From Deltaproteobacteria bacterium (GTDB lineage: Bacteria; Desulfobacterota; Desulfuromonadia; Desulfuromonadales; BM103): a stretch of 43,256 nt of DNA. The stretch is taken from the NCBI GenBank assembly GCA_024636215.1, contig JAGXHL010000003.1, positions 1-43,256 of the forward strand, given 5' to 3'. Below the pieces are notes generated by a model that made no database searches, had not been told where the DNA came from, and worked only from the letters and a program-made list of their open reading frames with translations. The position numbers and the translations under genes are program-made. Below are positions 33,116 through 42,546 of the stretch, piece by piece; position 1 is the first letter of the stretch, and every line of letters starts with the position of its first letter.

Positions 33116-34081
33116 TTAATTCACCTTAAAAAAAAGCAGCCGGTTGCTTTGTTTGTCAACGTCCGCGACCAACCGACGACTGCCGTCATTGACCAGCGCC
33201 GATGCTTCAATGCGGTACGTCCGGCTGGTCGTACCCAACTGTTCGAGATTGGCAAGAGTTTTTAATACGATGTAGTCCTCCGGCGCGAGGACTTCCTCGA
33301 GTTGGGCAACATTCTCGATCGGCTGTGTTTGACGATAGTCGATGATCGTTTGGGCCGTGTCGCGGCTGATCTGGAGGTTGAGAGACATCAGCACCTCGAC
33401 GCTGGCAGTATTGACATTGACTTGCAGCGTATCATTGACAGCCAGATGCGGGCTGATCAGCTTGACGATTTCAGGTGTGAAGCCCTTGACCAGGGAAAGC
33501 TCCTGCAGTGTCTCAAGCGGACCGTTCTTGCATCGATACGTTTGCGGCTGACTCTGGTAATAGATGTTTTCCGCACCTGACACAGGCAGGCTCTGACCAT
33601 CGGTACGAATCTCCGTATAGGGATCATCACCGGAGTCCAACCAATCAATCAGGGCAGCGGTCAGCTCAGCCGGATCCACCCGCTGGTCGATTTCCATGAC
33701 AACCAGAAAGCGGTAAAATCGATCAACCATAACAGCCTGCGGGCTATTACCGTTAACCAGGCCGTTGACGGCCAGCTTGCCATCCTGATCCTCGATCTGA
33801 ATGGTGACGCTCCCCTCGCCGACCGGATAGTTGATCACACCCGTGCTCCATATTTCATCATGCGAATCGTATCTGTTGCTATCTTGCTGGAGAATCATGC
33901 GACCGGCATTAATTCCACCTTTAGCCAGATAATAAGCCCTGGTACTATCGCGGAAAGTCTCGGTGAGGCGCATGTCGACCATGGTTGTGAAGGCCAGATC
34001 CGTCAGCAGTGAGGTCAACAAAGCGACGACCACCAGCACCAACAGCAGAGCCATACCGCGTTGACCTCGCCGGCCGCTCAT
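33116..34081 (-). CDS. gspK: Minor pseudopilin GspK
   Basis: The 321-residue protein has a short leader MSGRRGQRG and then MALLLVLVVVALLTSLLTDL; cleavage after Gly9 is expected. Glu is absent at +5, as is known for GspK, which caps the pseudopilus. The remainder is a large mixed domain that includes a helix-hairpin-like segment (VNTASVEVLMSL). It overlaps gspJ by ATGA. Confidence 0.9.
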   Translation of the reverse strand: MSGRRGQRGMALLLVLVVVALLTSLLTDLAFTTMVDMRLTETFRDSTRAYYLAKGGINAGRMILQQDSNRYDSHDEIWSTGVINYPVGEGSVTIQIEDQDGKLAVNGLVNGNSPQAVMVDRFYRFLVVMEIDQRVDPAELTAALIDWLDSGDDPYTEIRTDGQSLPVSGAENIYYQSQPQTYRCKNGPLETLQELSLVKGFTPEIVKLISPHLAVNDTLQVNVNTASVEVLMSLNLQISRDTAQTIIDYRQTQPIENVAQLEEVLAPEDYIVLKTLANLEQLGTTSRTYRIEASALVNDGSRRLVADVDKQSNRLLFFKVN

Positions 34082-34734
34082 CGGGTCACCACTTCGGGCA
34101 CTTCGAAGGCCGAGATGAAATCGGTTGGCTCCGCATCACCCGTGCGTAGCTGCAGCGCAATTTCAACCAGTTCCGGTAGACCCGACGTCCGTCCGTCCCA
34201 TACCGTCTGCCACTGTCCATTGGCATAAAAGCGCATCGTCAGAGACTCGATTCCCGGCACCAGTCGCATCATGCCGGCAGTTCCCTCGTCGATCTGCTCA
34301 TGAACTGGACGCTCGCTGCGCATCAGAACCAGACTGCCGGAGCCGGCTTCCTGATCCTCGACGAGCAGGTAGTGGACCTTGGCGATGCCTGACCCCGTCT
34401 GACTCAGAGGGGATACCGCAGTTGTGGTCAATTCCAGCTCAAGCGCATTCTCAGCAGCAGAACGACCGGTAAAGATCAGATCAAGGTCGCGGGGCTGGAA
34501 ATAGGTGCCGCGCAATTCACGGCCCAGGCGATCAAACAGGACCCGCGCCCGGTGATACTCGGCGCTGTCTGCATCCAGGCGTTCCCGGGTTAAACTGACC
34601 GAGGTGAAAATACCATAAACAGAGGTCAGTAGAATGGCCAGAATGCTGATCGCAACCAGCACTTCGACCAGGGTGAAACCTTGCTCGGAGCGCTTCCTCC
34701 TAAAAAATGAATGATGTGAGATCGACCAGCTCAT
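34078..34734 (-). CDS. gspJ: Minor pseudopilin GspJ
   Basis: The 218-residue protein has a basic leader and cleavage site EQG|FTLVEVLVAIS with Glu5. It forms the pseudopilus tip with GspI and GspK. The start at 34734 overlaps the end of gspI by 35 bases. An AGGAGG sits just after the gspI stop but no start codon follows it before the cleavage site, so the upstream ATG is the only option. Confidence 0.88.
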   Translation of the reverse strand: MSWSISHHSFFRRKRSEQGFTLVEVLVAISILAILLTSVYGIFTSVSLTRERLDADSAEYHRARVLFDRLGRELRGTYFQPRDLDLIFTGRSAAENALELELTTTAVSPLSQTGSGIAKVHYLLVEDQEAGSGSLVLMRSERPVHEQIDEGTAGMMRLVPGIESLTMRFYANGQWQTVWDGRTSGLPELVEIALQLRTGDAEPTDFISAFEVPEVVTR

Positions 34735-35089
34735 TGCGCTCTTCGTCTCCCCAGAGAACGGTTACGGTCACCATCTGCACCGAAGGCAACGGCATATCAG
34801 CGTAGGTGATCCGCCAGCGGTACTCTGCGTAGGGACCGCTGAACTCACCCTGCAATTCAGCGCTTTGCAGAGCCCCATGCCTGGCATTCACTTCAGTCTC
34901 GGCCATCTTCTGCTGGGCCAGCAGGGTGGCTGCAGTTATCCGCTGCAGACGATCATGCACGCTGATCGAGCGATTGGCCAGCGCCAGCAGGGAAACCATG
35001 GCGATGCTGACAATGGCCAGTGCGATCATGATTTCCAGCAATGTAAAACCGCTGCGTTGGGGTTTTGTCGGAAAAGGCGCCTGTTGCAT
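34700..35089 (-). CDS. gspI: Minor pseudopilin GspI
   Basis: A 129-residue pseudopilin with leader MQQAPFPTKPQRSG and mature start FTLLEIMIALAIVS, including Glu5. Its C-terminal end FIF overlaps the gspJ start. No clear Shine-Dalgarno is visible before the ATG at 35089, suggesting translational coupling with gspH. Confidence 0.88.
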   Translation of the reverse strand: MQQAPFPTKPQRSGFTLLEIMIALAIVSIAMVSLLALANRSISVHDRLQRITAATLLAQQKMAETEVNARHGALQSAELQGEFSGPYAEYRWRITYADMPLPSVQMVTVTVLWGDEERNELVDLTSFIF

Positions 35090-35116
35090 TATGGATTTTG
35101 CCGTTGCGGCATCGGC

Positions 35117-35647
35117 TTAAAACTCCCGGTAGCCATCGAAAACCTCTGTGGTTCCGGTCAATGGCATGACCCGCAGGGTCAACATCTCACCGGTCCCGTC
35201 ATCAAGATGGATAATCGTCTCTTCCACCCAACCGCTCGGATCAAGCCGGGTCGTCACCTCTCCTGTGGAAAATTTGCCGCGCCCCGGCAATTGCAGGTCC
35301 ATGAAACGCACATCACCTTTCAGCGCGGCTTGCCGGCCCTGATCCGGTGCATCGACCAGTTCGCCATCCACTTCCAGAATCTGGGCACGATAGGTTCCCT
35401 CATCCAGGTCGTAGATCAGACGATATTCGAGACCGGACATGGCGGATTCATTGAACAGGTATTTGATCGTGCCGCTAAGCCGTCGTGCCGAAGTACCGAG
35501 ACTGCTCGATCCGATATTGCTGAACAGAGGAACACTGAGCAGCATGAACATGCTGAGCAGAACCATGACCACAACAATTTCAACGAGCGTGAAGCCGGCC
35601 TTCGCTCTGCCCTGAAAGACATATTTAGTTTGCGGCTTACAGCTCAT
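35117..35647 (-). CDS. gspH: Minor pseudopilin GspH
   Basis: The mature start FTLVEIVVVMVLLSM with Glu5 follows RAKAG, and a type II pseudopilin beta domain fills the rest (about 176 residues). The ATG at 35647 is preferred to the TTG at 35674, which would give a nine-residue longer leader; neither has a strong ribosome site. Order H-I-J-K follows gspG as in other T2S operons. Confidence 0.86.
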   Translation of the reverse strand: MSCKPQTKYVFQGRAKAGFTLVEIVVVMVLLSMFMLLSVPLFSNIGSSSLGTSARRLSGTIKYLFNESAMSGLEYRLIYDLDEGTYRAQILEVDGELVDAPDQGRQAALKGDVRFMDLQLPGRGKFSTGEVTTRLDPSGWVEETIIHLDDGTGEMLTLRVMPLTGTTEVFDGYREF

Positions 35648-35710
35648 GGCGGTCACTTCGGTCGTTGCGGTCAAAGGTCTACGACCCGAACAACGCTGAG
35701 TACTTCTCTG

Positions 35711-36154
35711 TTAATCGAGTTCCCAGCTGTTGATATCAGCGTCGAAACCTTCTCCGCCGGGTTGGCCGTCTGCACCGTAGCTGATCAGATCGAAATGCTG
35801 ACTATGCAATCCCGGTGACAGATAGACGTAATCATTCCCCCAAGGATCAACCGGCTTTTTTTTCAGGTAGCCATCAACCGAATATTTCGTCGGGATTCTG
35901 CCGGTTTCCGGCTTTTCGACCAGGGCCTTCAGCCCCTGATCAGTCGATGGGTAAAAGCCGCTGTCGAGTTTGAACAGACCAAGGGCTTCCTCAATGCTTT
36001 TCATGTCGACCGTGGCTTTGACCACCTTGGCTTCATCAGGACGGCTGAGCAGACGAGGCACGACTATCGCGGCCAGAATGCCGAGGATCACGACCACGAC
36101 CATGATCTCGATCAGGGTGAAGCCGCGCTTGTCAAGTAATCTGGAACGTTGCAT
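35711..36154 (-). CDS. gspG: Major pseudopilin GspG
   Basis: The 147-residue major pseudopilin has leader MQRSRLLDKRG, mature start FTLIEIMVVVVILGILAAIV with Glu5, and the calcium-loop/C-terminal region VDPWGNDYVYLSPG and FDLISYGADGQPGGEG characteristic of GspG. AAGGAGA is ten bases before the ATG. It is separated from gspF by 332 bases of repeats, the only large gap in the operon. Confidence 0.95.
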   Translation of the reverse strand: MQRSRLLDKRGFTLIEIMVVVVILGILAAIVVPRLLSRPDEAKVVKATVDMKSIEEALGLFKLDSGFYPSTDQGLKALVEKPETGRIPTKYSVDGYLKKKPVDPWGNDYVYLSPGLHSQHFDLISYGADGQPGGEGFDADINSWELD

Positions 36155-36216
36155 ATCGTATTGTTCTCCTTTAATTATTTACGGTACTAATAACCCCAAA
36201 AAAGCTTTTAGTTTGC

Positions 36217-36280
36217 CACCAAGGCACCAAGGCACCAAGGCACCAAGGCACCAAGGCACCAAGGCACCAAGGCACCAAGG
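36217..36280. repeat. Tandem repeat, eight copies of CACCAAGG
   Basis: Eight perfect head-to-tail copies of the 8-bp unit CACCAAGG. The unit length is not a multiple of three, and copy number may vary between strains. Confidence 0.9.
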
Positions 36281-36361
36281 CATGGAGTATTTTTGAATTT
36301 TCTAAAAACAGCAATGTTTCGAGATAGAAAATATTGATCTTTACCCTGTAAAATGAACTGC

Positions 36362-36385
36362 TTGGTGCCTTGGTGACTTGGTGGC
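36362..36385. repeat. Inverted partner of the CACCAAGG repeat
   Basis: TTGGTGCCTTGGTGACTTGG and the next four bases are complementary to 36215-36238 with a single mismatch in 24. The two arms could form a long hairpin in the gspF-gspG transcript. Confidence 0.8.
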
Positions 36386-36486
36386 TAATCTTTGTTTTGG
36401 TTATAAGTCCGATGATTTAAGTGAAGGCTGAAGGGAATTAAAGATTTAAACTCCTCACTCCTCACGGTTCGTTCCTCACCAACAGT

Positions 36487-37710
36487 TCACCCAAACCCCT
36501 GGCTGGCCTCGAAAATCGGCAGCAGAATGGCCAGCACCACGAAGCCGACAATCCCGCCCATCACCAGGATCATCAGCGGCTCGAGCAGTGAAAGCATGCC
36601 GGTCATGGACAGCTCAGTCTGATGCTCGTAGGTATCGGCAACCCGGAACAGCATCTCTTCGAGTTTTCCACTCTTTTCGCCGGCGGCGGTCAGCTGGGCC
36701 AGCATTGGCGGAAAAACGGCCGACTGCTTCAATGCGGTAGCCAGATTGCCTCCCTCCTGAACCCGCAGGGTGACTGTTTCGATTGCCTGGTTGAGGACCT
36801 TGTTGGTCAGCAGGTTGCGTGAGATATCCAGGGCTTTGAGCAGAGGAACACCGCTCTCCAGCAAGGTTCCCAGAGTGCGGGCAAAACGAGCGGTGACAAT
36901 CAGCAATTGCAGCCGACCGAACAACGGAGCTTTCAGCAAAAGTGCATCCGTGCGCAGTCGCCCGCGCACTGAGTCACGATAGCGTTTCAAAACAACCAGA
37001 GCAAGAACCAGCAGCAGTCCGAGCAGCCACCACCACCTGGAGAGGAAATCCGTCAGGGTAATCAACATGAGCGTCGGCCAGGGCAGCGCCCTGTCAAGTT
37101 CGGTCAACATGCTGGTGATTTTGGGGATAACAAACACGAACAGGAACACCAGCACACCGCTGCCGACCAGGGTCATCAGCAGCGGATAGGCCAGAGCAGC
37201 CTGAATCCGCGAGCGCATGCGCGCCTGGCTTTCGAGAAAATCCGCCAGGCGATACATGGTTCGGTCCAGCGTACCGCTGTCTTCGCCGACCTGGATCATG
37301 TTGATGAACAGGTCGGGGAAGATCTGCCGATGAGCTGTCAGAGCCTCATGGAGTGAGCCGCCCTGAACGACATGTTCGCGAATTTTGGCAAACGTTCTGG
37401 CAAGCAGCGGCTGGTCTGTCTGTCCGCTCACCGTGTTCAGAGCATCATCCAGGGCCAGGCCGGCGCCGAGCAAGGTCGCCATCTGACGGGTTGCCGCGGC
37501 AAGTTCGCCGGTCGGAAGCTTGCGCCTGCGGTCCAGGTTGAAGCTGAATGACAGCCTGCGGGTCCGCTGAGTATCTGTTTCGTGCAATTCGGTGAGGAAG
37601 ACACCCTGGTTGCGCAGTTGCTGGGTCACCGCCTTGCGCCCGGAACCGTCAATCGTTCCGGATTTTTTGCGGCCCTGGGTATCGAGACCTGAGTACTCGA
37701 ACAGCGGCAA
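36487..37710 (-). CDS. gspF: Type II secretion inner-membrane protein GspF
   Basis: The 407-residue platform protein has two repeated T2SF domains (about 70-195 and 275-395) and three membrane spans (about 170-195, 223-242, 375-400). It starts MPLFEYSGLDTQGRKKSGTI, typical of GspF, and contacts GspE. Only two bases separate it from gspE. Length matches the family. Confidence 0.95.
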   Translation of the reverse strand: MPLFEYSGLDTQGRKKSGTIDGSGRKAVTQQLRNQGVFLTELHETDTQRTRRLSFSFNLDRRRKLPTGELAAATRQMATLLGAGLALDDALNTVSGQTDQPLLARTFAKIREHVVQGGSLHEALTAHRQIFPDLFINMIQVGEDSGTLDRTMYRLADFLESQARMRSRIQAALAYPLLMTLVGSGVLVFLFVFVIPKITSMLTELDRALPWPTLMLITLTDFLSRWWWLLGLLLVLALVVLKRYRDSVRGRLRTDALLLKAPLFGRLQLLIVTARFARTLGTLLESGVPLLKALDISRNLLTNKVLNQAIETVTLRVQEGGNLATALKQSAVFPPMLAQLTAAGEKSGKLEEMLFRVADTYEHQTELSMTGMLSLLEPLMILVMGGIVGFVVLAILLPIFEASQGFG

Positions 37711-37712
37711 CT

Positions 37713-39446
37713 CTAGACCTCCTCCTGGGTTACGCGCAGGATTTCCTCAAGGGTAGTCACTCCCTCCAGGGCCCGGATCACACCGGCCGCGCGCAGTGTC
37801 TGCATGCCCTGGCGCATGGCGGCCTGCTTGATCGTGGTCGCATCCTTGTCCTGCATAAGCAGCCCGCGCACGGTTTCGTCGACGGGCAGAAGCTCATAGA
37901 TGCCGCAGCGTCCCCAGTAGCCGATGTTCATACAGCGCGAGCAGCCTCGTCCCTGGTAAAATTGCGGATTAGCCGGGAGGGTGCATTCATCACCAAGCTG
38001 ATCGAGCAGCTCGGCAGGAGGATCAATGGCTTCTTTGCAATGCGGACAGATTCTGCGTACCAGACGCTGGGCAAGAATACCGACGATGCTGGAGGCTGCC
38101 AGAAAAGGTTCGATACCCATCTCCACCAGGCGGGTCAAAGCCCCGGCGGCATTATTGGTGTGCAGGGTTGAAAACACCATGTGTCCGGTCAGTGCCGACT
38201 GCACGGCAATCTCGGCGGTCTCGCGGTCGCGGATCTCACCAACCATGATAATGTCGGGATCCTGGCGCAGGATCGAGCGCAGGCCATTGGCAAAGGTCAG
38301 GTCGATCTTCGGATTGACCTGGATCTGGCCGACACCGGGCAACTGGTACTCGATCGGATCCTCAACGGTGATGATGTTCTTCTCACGGTTATTCAGCCGG
38401 GTCAGCGCCGCGTAGAGTGTGGTGGTTTTGCCGGACCCGGTAGGACCGGTCACCAGGAAAATCCCGTGGTTTTTGCTGATCATGCCTTCGAACTGATGCA
38501 GCAGAGAGCTTCCCAGGCCGATGTCTTCCAGAGAAAGGACATTCGACGTCTTGTCAAGCAGACGCAGCACGACCCGTTCGCCAAATGCAGTCGGCAGGGT
38601 AGAAACCCGGATGTCAATGTCACGCCCGGCCACACGCACCCGGAACCGGCCGTCCTGGGGCAGGCGCTTTTCGGCAATATTCAGCTGCGCCATGATCTTG
38701 ATGCGCGAAACGATTCCGGCGTGGGCTTTCAAGGGTGGCTTCAGCACCTCGTAGAGGATACCATCGATACGATATCGGACCAGCAGGTCGCGCTCAAACG
38801 GCTCAATATGGATGTCGCTGGCGCGCTCCTTGTAGCCCTGGGTGATCAGGCTGTTGACAAAGCGGATAATTGGCGCCTCGTCCGAGGCATCGATCAGATC
38901 CGCCGGTTCCAGATCGCGAACCAGGTCTCCGGCCGTCTTTTCTTCGATTTCCTCGATGACCTCGTTGGTCTCGCCGGCCTGCTTTTCATAGCCGCGATTG
39001 ATCGCGCGCAGGATCTCTTCAGGGGTCGTGACCCAGGGTTCAATGTCCTCACCCGTCAGGGTGCTCAGGTCATTCAACGGCCGGCTGTCCAGCGGATCGG
39101 CTACGGCCACCTGCAGGCGGCCGTTTTGCCGCGCCAAAGGATAGATACGGTACTCTTTGGCAAAGCCGATCGGAATCAGATCGAGCAGATCATCGGCAGC
39201 CGATTCCTCGGCGATTGTCTCCAGATAGGGCAGTTCGAGCTGAGCAGCCAGGGACTTGGCCAGGGTCGCGCTGTCCAGAACTTTCATCTTGATCAGGATC
39301 TGGCCAAGGCGATCACCGCTCTGCTCCTGTTCAGCCAGGGCGGCTTCAATCCTTTGCAGGGGAATCGCGAAATCGTGCTGCAGGATGTCGCCAATCGGCC
39401 GCCAGCTGAGCATGCCGGGTTGCTTTTCCGGTTGAGATAAGGTCAT
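37713..39446 (-). CDS. gspE: Type II secretion ATPase GspE
   Basis: The 577-residue ATPase energises pseudopilus assembly. It has MshEN-like N-terminal motifs (ALAEQ, linker EQSGD, RLGQILIKMKVLDSATLAKS), Walker A GPTGSGKTTTLYAAL, the Asp box, Walker B DIIMVGEIRD, the His box FSTLHTNNA and the zinc site CPHC ... CSRC. Its start overlaps the gspD stop as ATGA. Relative to the orphan ATPase at 26 kb it lacks the extra N-terminal domain. Confidence 0.95.
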   Translation of the reverse strand: MTLSQPEKQPGMLSWRPIGDILQHDFAIPLQRIEAALAEQEQSGDRLGQILIKMKVLDSATLAKSLAAQLELPYLETIAEESAADDLLDLIPIGFAKEYRIYPLARQNGRLQVAVADPLDSRPLNDLSTLTGEDIEPWVTTPEEILRAINRGYEKQAGETNEVIEEIEEKTAGDLVRDLEPADLIDASDEAPIIRFVNSLITQGYKERASDIHIEPFERDLLVRYRIDGILYEVLKPPLKAHAGIVSRIKIMAQLNIAEKRLPQDGRFRVRVAGRDIDIRVSTLPTAFGERVVLRLLDKTSNVLSLEDIGLGSSLLHQFEGMISKNHGIFLVTGPTGSGKTTTLYAALTRLNNREKNIITVEDPIEYQLPGVGQIQVNPKIDLTFANGLRSILRQDPDIIMVGEIRDRETAEIAVQSALTGHMVFSTLHTNNAAGALTRLVEMGIEPFLAASSIVGILAQRLVRRICPHCKEAIDPPAELLDQLGDECTLPANPQFYQGRGCSRCMNIGYWGRCGIYELLPVDETVRGLLMQDKDATTIKQAAMRQGMQTLRAAGVIRALEGVTTLEEILRVTQEEV

Positions 39447-41578
39447 TCGCTGCCCGCTTGCCCTGGCGCAGGTGTTGCCATCTCTGGAGTCCCGCTGGCT
39501 GTTTTGGTGCCGGTTTCCATCTCTGCAGCATTCTCAGGCACAACTGAATTTGGATCCTCGAGACCAATGAAAAAATTCTCAGGCAGAGCTCCGCGGAGTT
39601 TTTCTGTAACGAACCCGCTGGCCGCCCTGCGGTTGCGGCTGGTGACCCGGTCGAGATCACCGGGGCTCTTGATAATAGTCGGATTGATGAAGACCAGCAG
39701 GTTGGTCTTTTTTTCCTGGGACGAGGTGCGCTTAAACAGCCAGCCGAGTCCGGGGATATCACCGAGGATCGGCACCTTGGTCACCGAGTCGATGATGTTG
39801 GTATCGATCAGGCCGCCGAGCACCACGGTTTTATTGTTTTCGACCAGGACTGTATTGCGCAGCACCCGCTTGGTAAAGGTCGGGCCGACATCGTTGACGT
39901 TGCCGACGCTGCTTGACGCAATATTGGTGGTCTCCTGGTAAACATTCAAACGCACCAGGTCGCCTTCGGTAATCTGTGGGGTAAAACGCAGGATCAGGGC
40001 AACATCCTGGCGCTCTACCGAAACGCTCTGCGCCAGGCCCTGGCTGCTGCCGGTGTCGGTCAGCCGGCTGGTGATAATCGGCACATTGGAACCGACGATG
40101 ATCTCGGCTTCTTCATTGTCGGAAGTGAGCAGACGCGGCGCCGACAGAAGATTGACATCACTGTCGGTTTTCGACACATCGATCAGCACCGAAAGAGCCG
40201 GTACGGTGATCTGGTTACCATCCGGTCCGGTAACCGTGATCGGGTTGAAAAAGCCGCCGAGCATCAACCCGTCAATGGCCGCAGTCAGCAGGTCAGGGAC
40301 ACCCAAACCGCTGCTGTCTTGAATACCATCAATGCCAACCGGCCCTGTATTTTGATTGCTGCTGCCGATAACGAGGCTGTCGTCGCCCACGGATACGGCG
40401 CCCTGCAGGGAGACCCCGAGACGCTGGGTGGCGTCCATAGAGAGCTCCAGGATCAGCGCTTCGACGTAGACCTGCTTGCGCTTGATGTCAAGCTTGGCGA
40501 TGATTTCCTCAATGGTTCTGAAGTCGTCCGGACTGGCATTGATGATCAGCGAATTGGTCGGCTTGTCAGCGGTAATCGTCACCGGCCCGGCGGAAAGCGG
40601 GCTGGCCGTTCCGCCTGATGCTGCCGTTCTGGTTTCGGTTTTGATACCGGTCAGAATTTCATTGAGGGTCGCTGCCAGGATAACCGCATCGGCGTTCTCC
40701 AGATAGACAAGATTGATGTTGGAGCGGGTACCGTCGATTTCCTCGTCCAGCTTGGCGATCAGCCCTTTGATGATCTGCATATCTTCGCCACTGGCCAGTA
40801 CAATCAGTGAACGCCCCGCGGCATACGGGATGATCTTGGTGACAGGTTCGTTGGCGGCACCCGCTGCAGCCGCCCTGCGACGACGAGATGGCGCAGTCGT
40901 GGGCTGGCTCATGATCTCATTGAGAATTTTGGCGAGCTCTTCGGCATTGGAGTTTGCCAGCGGAACAATCTCGATCAGGCCTTCAGAGTCCGGCTGGTCA
41001 AGCTCGCGGATGATCTTGGCCAGACGCTCGATGTTGGCGGCGGTATCGGTAATGATCAGGCTGTTGCTCGGCGGATAGGCGGCAACATTAGCGGTGCTCG
41101 GCACCAGGGGAATCAGGACGGTCGGGCCGATGACGGCCGCATCGAGGTACTTGAGGCGAAACACCCGGGTGATGATCTGTTCGCCGCTCCTGCTGCGGCC
41201 GTTGACATAGGTCGGCAGGTTGGAAGATTTGGCATCTTTGAGCGGCACGATCTTGTTGACCTTGCCAGAAGGCACCACTGCGTAGCCTTTGACATTGAGC
41301 ACCGTAAGAAACAGCTGGTAGGCCTCGTCGAGCGTCATGCTTTCCGGGGAGACGATCGTGACCTTGCCCTTCACCGTCTCATCGTAGAGAAAATTTTCAC
41401 CGGTCAGTTCACTGATAGTCTGAATCAGGTCCGCAAGCTCGACGTTGTTGAAGTCGAGGGTGACCCGGCCGTCCGTGACAGGTTGGGCTGGTGTCTGCGC
41501 CAGAACCTGTCCGGGAATCAGATATAAGGCCAGGAACATTGTCCATATCAGCAGACGGGAGACGATCGGTGTGCTCAT
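39443..41578 (-). CDS. gspD: Type II secretion outer-membrane secretin GspD
   Basis: The 711-residue protein has a signal peptide (MSTPIVSRLLIWTMFLALYL ... VLAQ), an N0 domain (about 45-115), three N1-N3 repeats (about 120-380) and the secretin domain (about 430-640), with QDVALILRFTPQITEGD and KTVVLGGLIDTN. It forms the multimeric outer-membrane gate. ATG 41578 has AGGAGGT eight bases upstream. An ATG at 41605 is unlikely because the Shine-Dalgarno would lie inside the gene. Confidence 0.95.
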   Translation of the reverse strand: MSTPIVSRLLIWTMFLALYLIPGQVLAQTPAQPVTDGRVTLDFNNVELADLIQTISELTGENFLYDETVKGKVTIVSPESMTLDEAYQLFLTVLNVKGYAVVPSGKVNKIVPLKDAKSSNLPTYVNGRSRSGEQIITRVFRLKYLDAAVIGPTVLIPLVPSTANVAAYPPSNSLIITDTAANIERLAKIIRELDQPDSEGLIEIVPLANSNAEELAKILNEIMSQPTTAPSRRRRAAAAGAANEPVTKIIPYAAGRSLIVLASGEDMQIIKGLIAKLDEEIDGTRSNINLVYLENADAVILAATLNEILTGIKTETRTAASGGTASPLSAGPVTITADKPTNSLIINASPDDFRTIEEIIAKLDIKRKQVYVEALILELSMDATQRLGVSLQGAVSVGDDSLVIGSSNQNTGPVGIDGIQDSSGLGVPDLLTAAIDGLMLGGFFNPITVTGPDGNQITVPALSVLIDVSKTDSDVNLLSAPRLLTSDNEEAEIIVGSNVPIITSRLTDTGSSQGLAQSVSVERQDVALILRFTPQITEGDLVRLNVYQETTNIASSSVGNVNDVGPTFTKRVLRNTVLVENNKTVVLGGLIDTNIIDSVTKVPILGDIPGLGWLFKRTSSQEKKTNLLVFINPTIIKSPGDLDRVTSRNRRAASGFVTEKLRGALPENFFIGLEDPNSVVPENAAEMETGTKTASGTPEMATPAPGQAGSE

Positions 41579-41591
41579 CGGCAGGGACCTC

Positions 41592-42485
41592 CTATTCAAT
41601 TTCATATGAAAAACTCATCGGTTGACCATTACGTTCGACGGCGACAGAGATCTGCCGCGCTTCGCGCAGCTGCTGAAAGACCTGCAAAGCCTTTTCCGGA
41701 CTGTCCAGCTTGATATTATTGACATCAATGATCACATCGCCTCGCTGCAGACCCAACTTGACCAGCAACGAGCGGGGATTGATGCGCTGAATCAAAAAAC
41801 CATCGGTTTTGCCATCCACTGTACGTGGCTGCATCTGGGCAAGACGCAGCTGATCGGCAAAGTTTTCGCGCACCGCTTCGATCGTATTCCGCGAGATCAA
41901 CCAGCGATTTTCACCGACTTCCTTGACCTCGCCACCCGTGGCAGGGCTTGTTTCGGCCCTCGATGGCGTAACCCGCGACGGCAGAGGCTCCTGATCGTGC
42001 AGCATCAGGTTCGTCAGGCTCTGATCCCGATTCCTGATCGTCACCTGGTTGCGCTGGATCTCCTCAATAGTGCCACCGCCAGGGATCTCTTCATCAAGAC
42101 GATAGAGCTTCAGTTCTTTATTGACTTCAAGCAGAACCTGGGAACGCTCAGCGGCAACCACGGTGCCAAACAGCTTGAGATCCGCACGGGTGGCTGCTGC
42201 TGAAACCTCTTCTCCGTTTGCGGCACTGGGTTCAACCGTCATTGTCGCGCCGGCAGATCGGTTGTTGGCGTCGAAGATATTGTTCTGCAGGATCAGGCTC
42301 AGTTCGGCTTGCGTTGTCTTGGGAGATTTGGCTGTGCCTGGTTGAACGCGTATGTTTTCAACTGTAAAATCCGGCCGCAAATTCATCTGCAGCATAGTGT
42401 CGATCAGATGGCCACAGGCCAGCCCAAGCAGCACGAGAAGGGCCAGACAGAAGGGCTTATAAAAACTGTGTAAAACATTCAGCAT
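41592..42485 (-). CDS. gspC: Type II secretion protein GspC with PDZ domain
   Basis: The 297-residue protein has one transmembrane helix (about 12-32), a homology region (about 60-170, with LILQNNIFDANNRS and KLFGTVVA), and a C-terminal PDZ domain (about 220-295, GFLIQRINPRSLLVKLGLQRGDVIIDVN). GspC couples the inner-membrane platform to the secretin. GGGAG lies six bases before the ATG. It is the first gene of the operon. Confidence 0.93.
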   Translation of the reverse strand: MLNVLHSFYKPFCLALLVLLGLACGHLIDTMLQMNLRPDFTVENIRVQPGTAKSPKTTQAELSLILQNNIFDANNRSAGATMTVEPSAANGEEVSAAATRADLKLFGTVVAAERSQVLLEVNKELKLYRLDEEIPGGGTIEEIQRNQVTIRNRDQSLTNLMLHDQEPLPSRVTPSRAETSPATGGEVKEVGENRWLISRNTIEAVRENFADQLRLAQMQPRTVDGKTDGFLIQRINPRSLLVKLGLQRGDVIIDVNNIKLDSPEKALQVFQQLREARQISVAVERNGQPMSFSYEIE

Positions 42486-42517
42486 GAAGAGCTCCCGGCT
42501 GATAAATTCAATTGCAT

Positions 42518-42546
42518 ATAATAAGACCCCTCATTTGTTAATGCAA
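42518..42546 (-). promoter_or_regulatory. Sigma70-type promoter of the gsp operon
   Basis: On the minus strand TTGCAT (complement of 42541-42546) and TATTAT (complement of 42518-42523) have the ideal 17-base spacer. Predicted start near 42511 leaves a leader of about 25 bases before gspC. Confidence 0.65.

Larger units (their letters stand above)
36155..36486. other. Repeat-filled gap inside the gsp operon
   Basis: This gap between gspF and gspG holds an 8-bp tandem repeat and its inverted partner (listed separately). A CTCCTCA-rich stretch at about 36451-36479 is another simple repeat. The rest is AT-rich, and I see no gene. Confidence 0.6.

Noticed and set aside
36217..36280. A CRISPR array
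   Set aside because: The units are 8 bp, contiguous and without spacers; it is a simple tandem repeat.
36155..36290. A plus-strand protein made of repeated RHQGTKAP units
   Set aside because: It is only the translation of the CACCAAGG tandem repeat plus the antisense of gspG.
38181..39440. A long plus-strand open frame of 419 codons opposite gspE
   Set aside because: It is antisense to a well-supported gspE, has no recognisable domain, and reflects the codon bias of the gene on the other strand.
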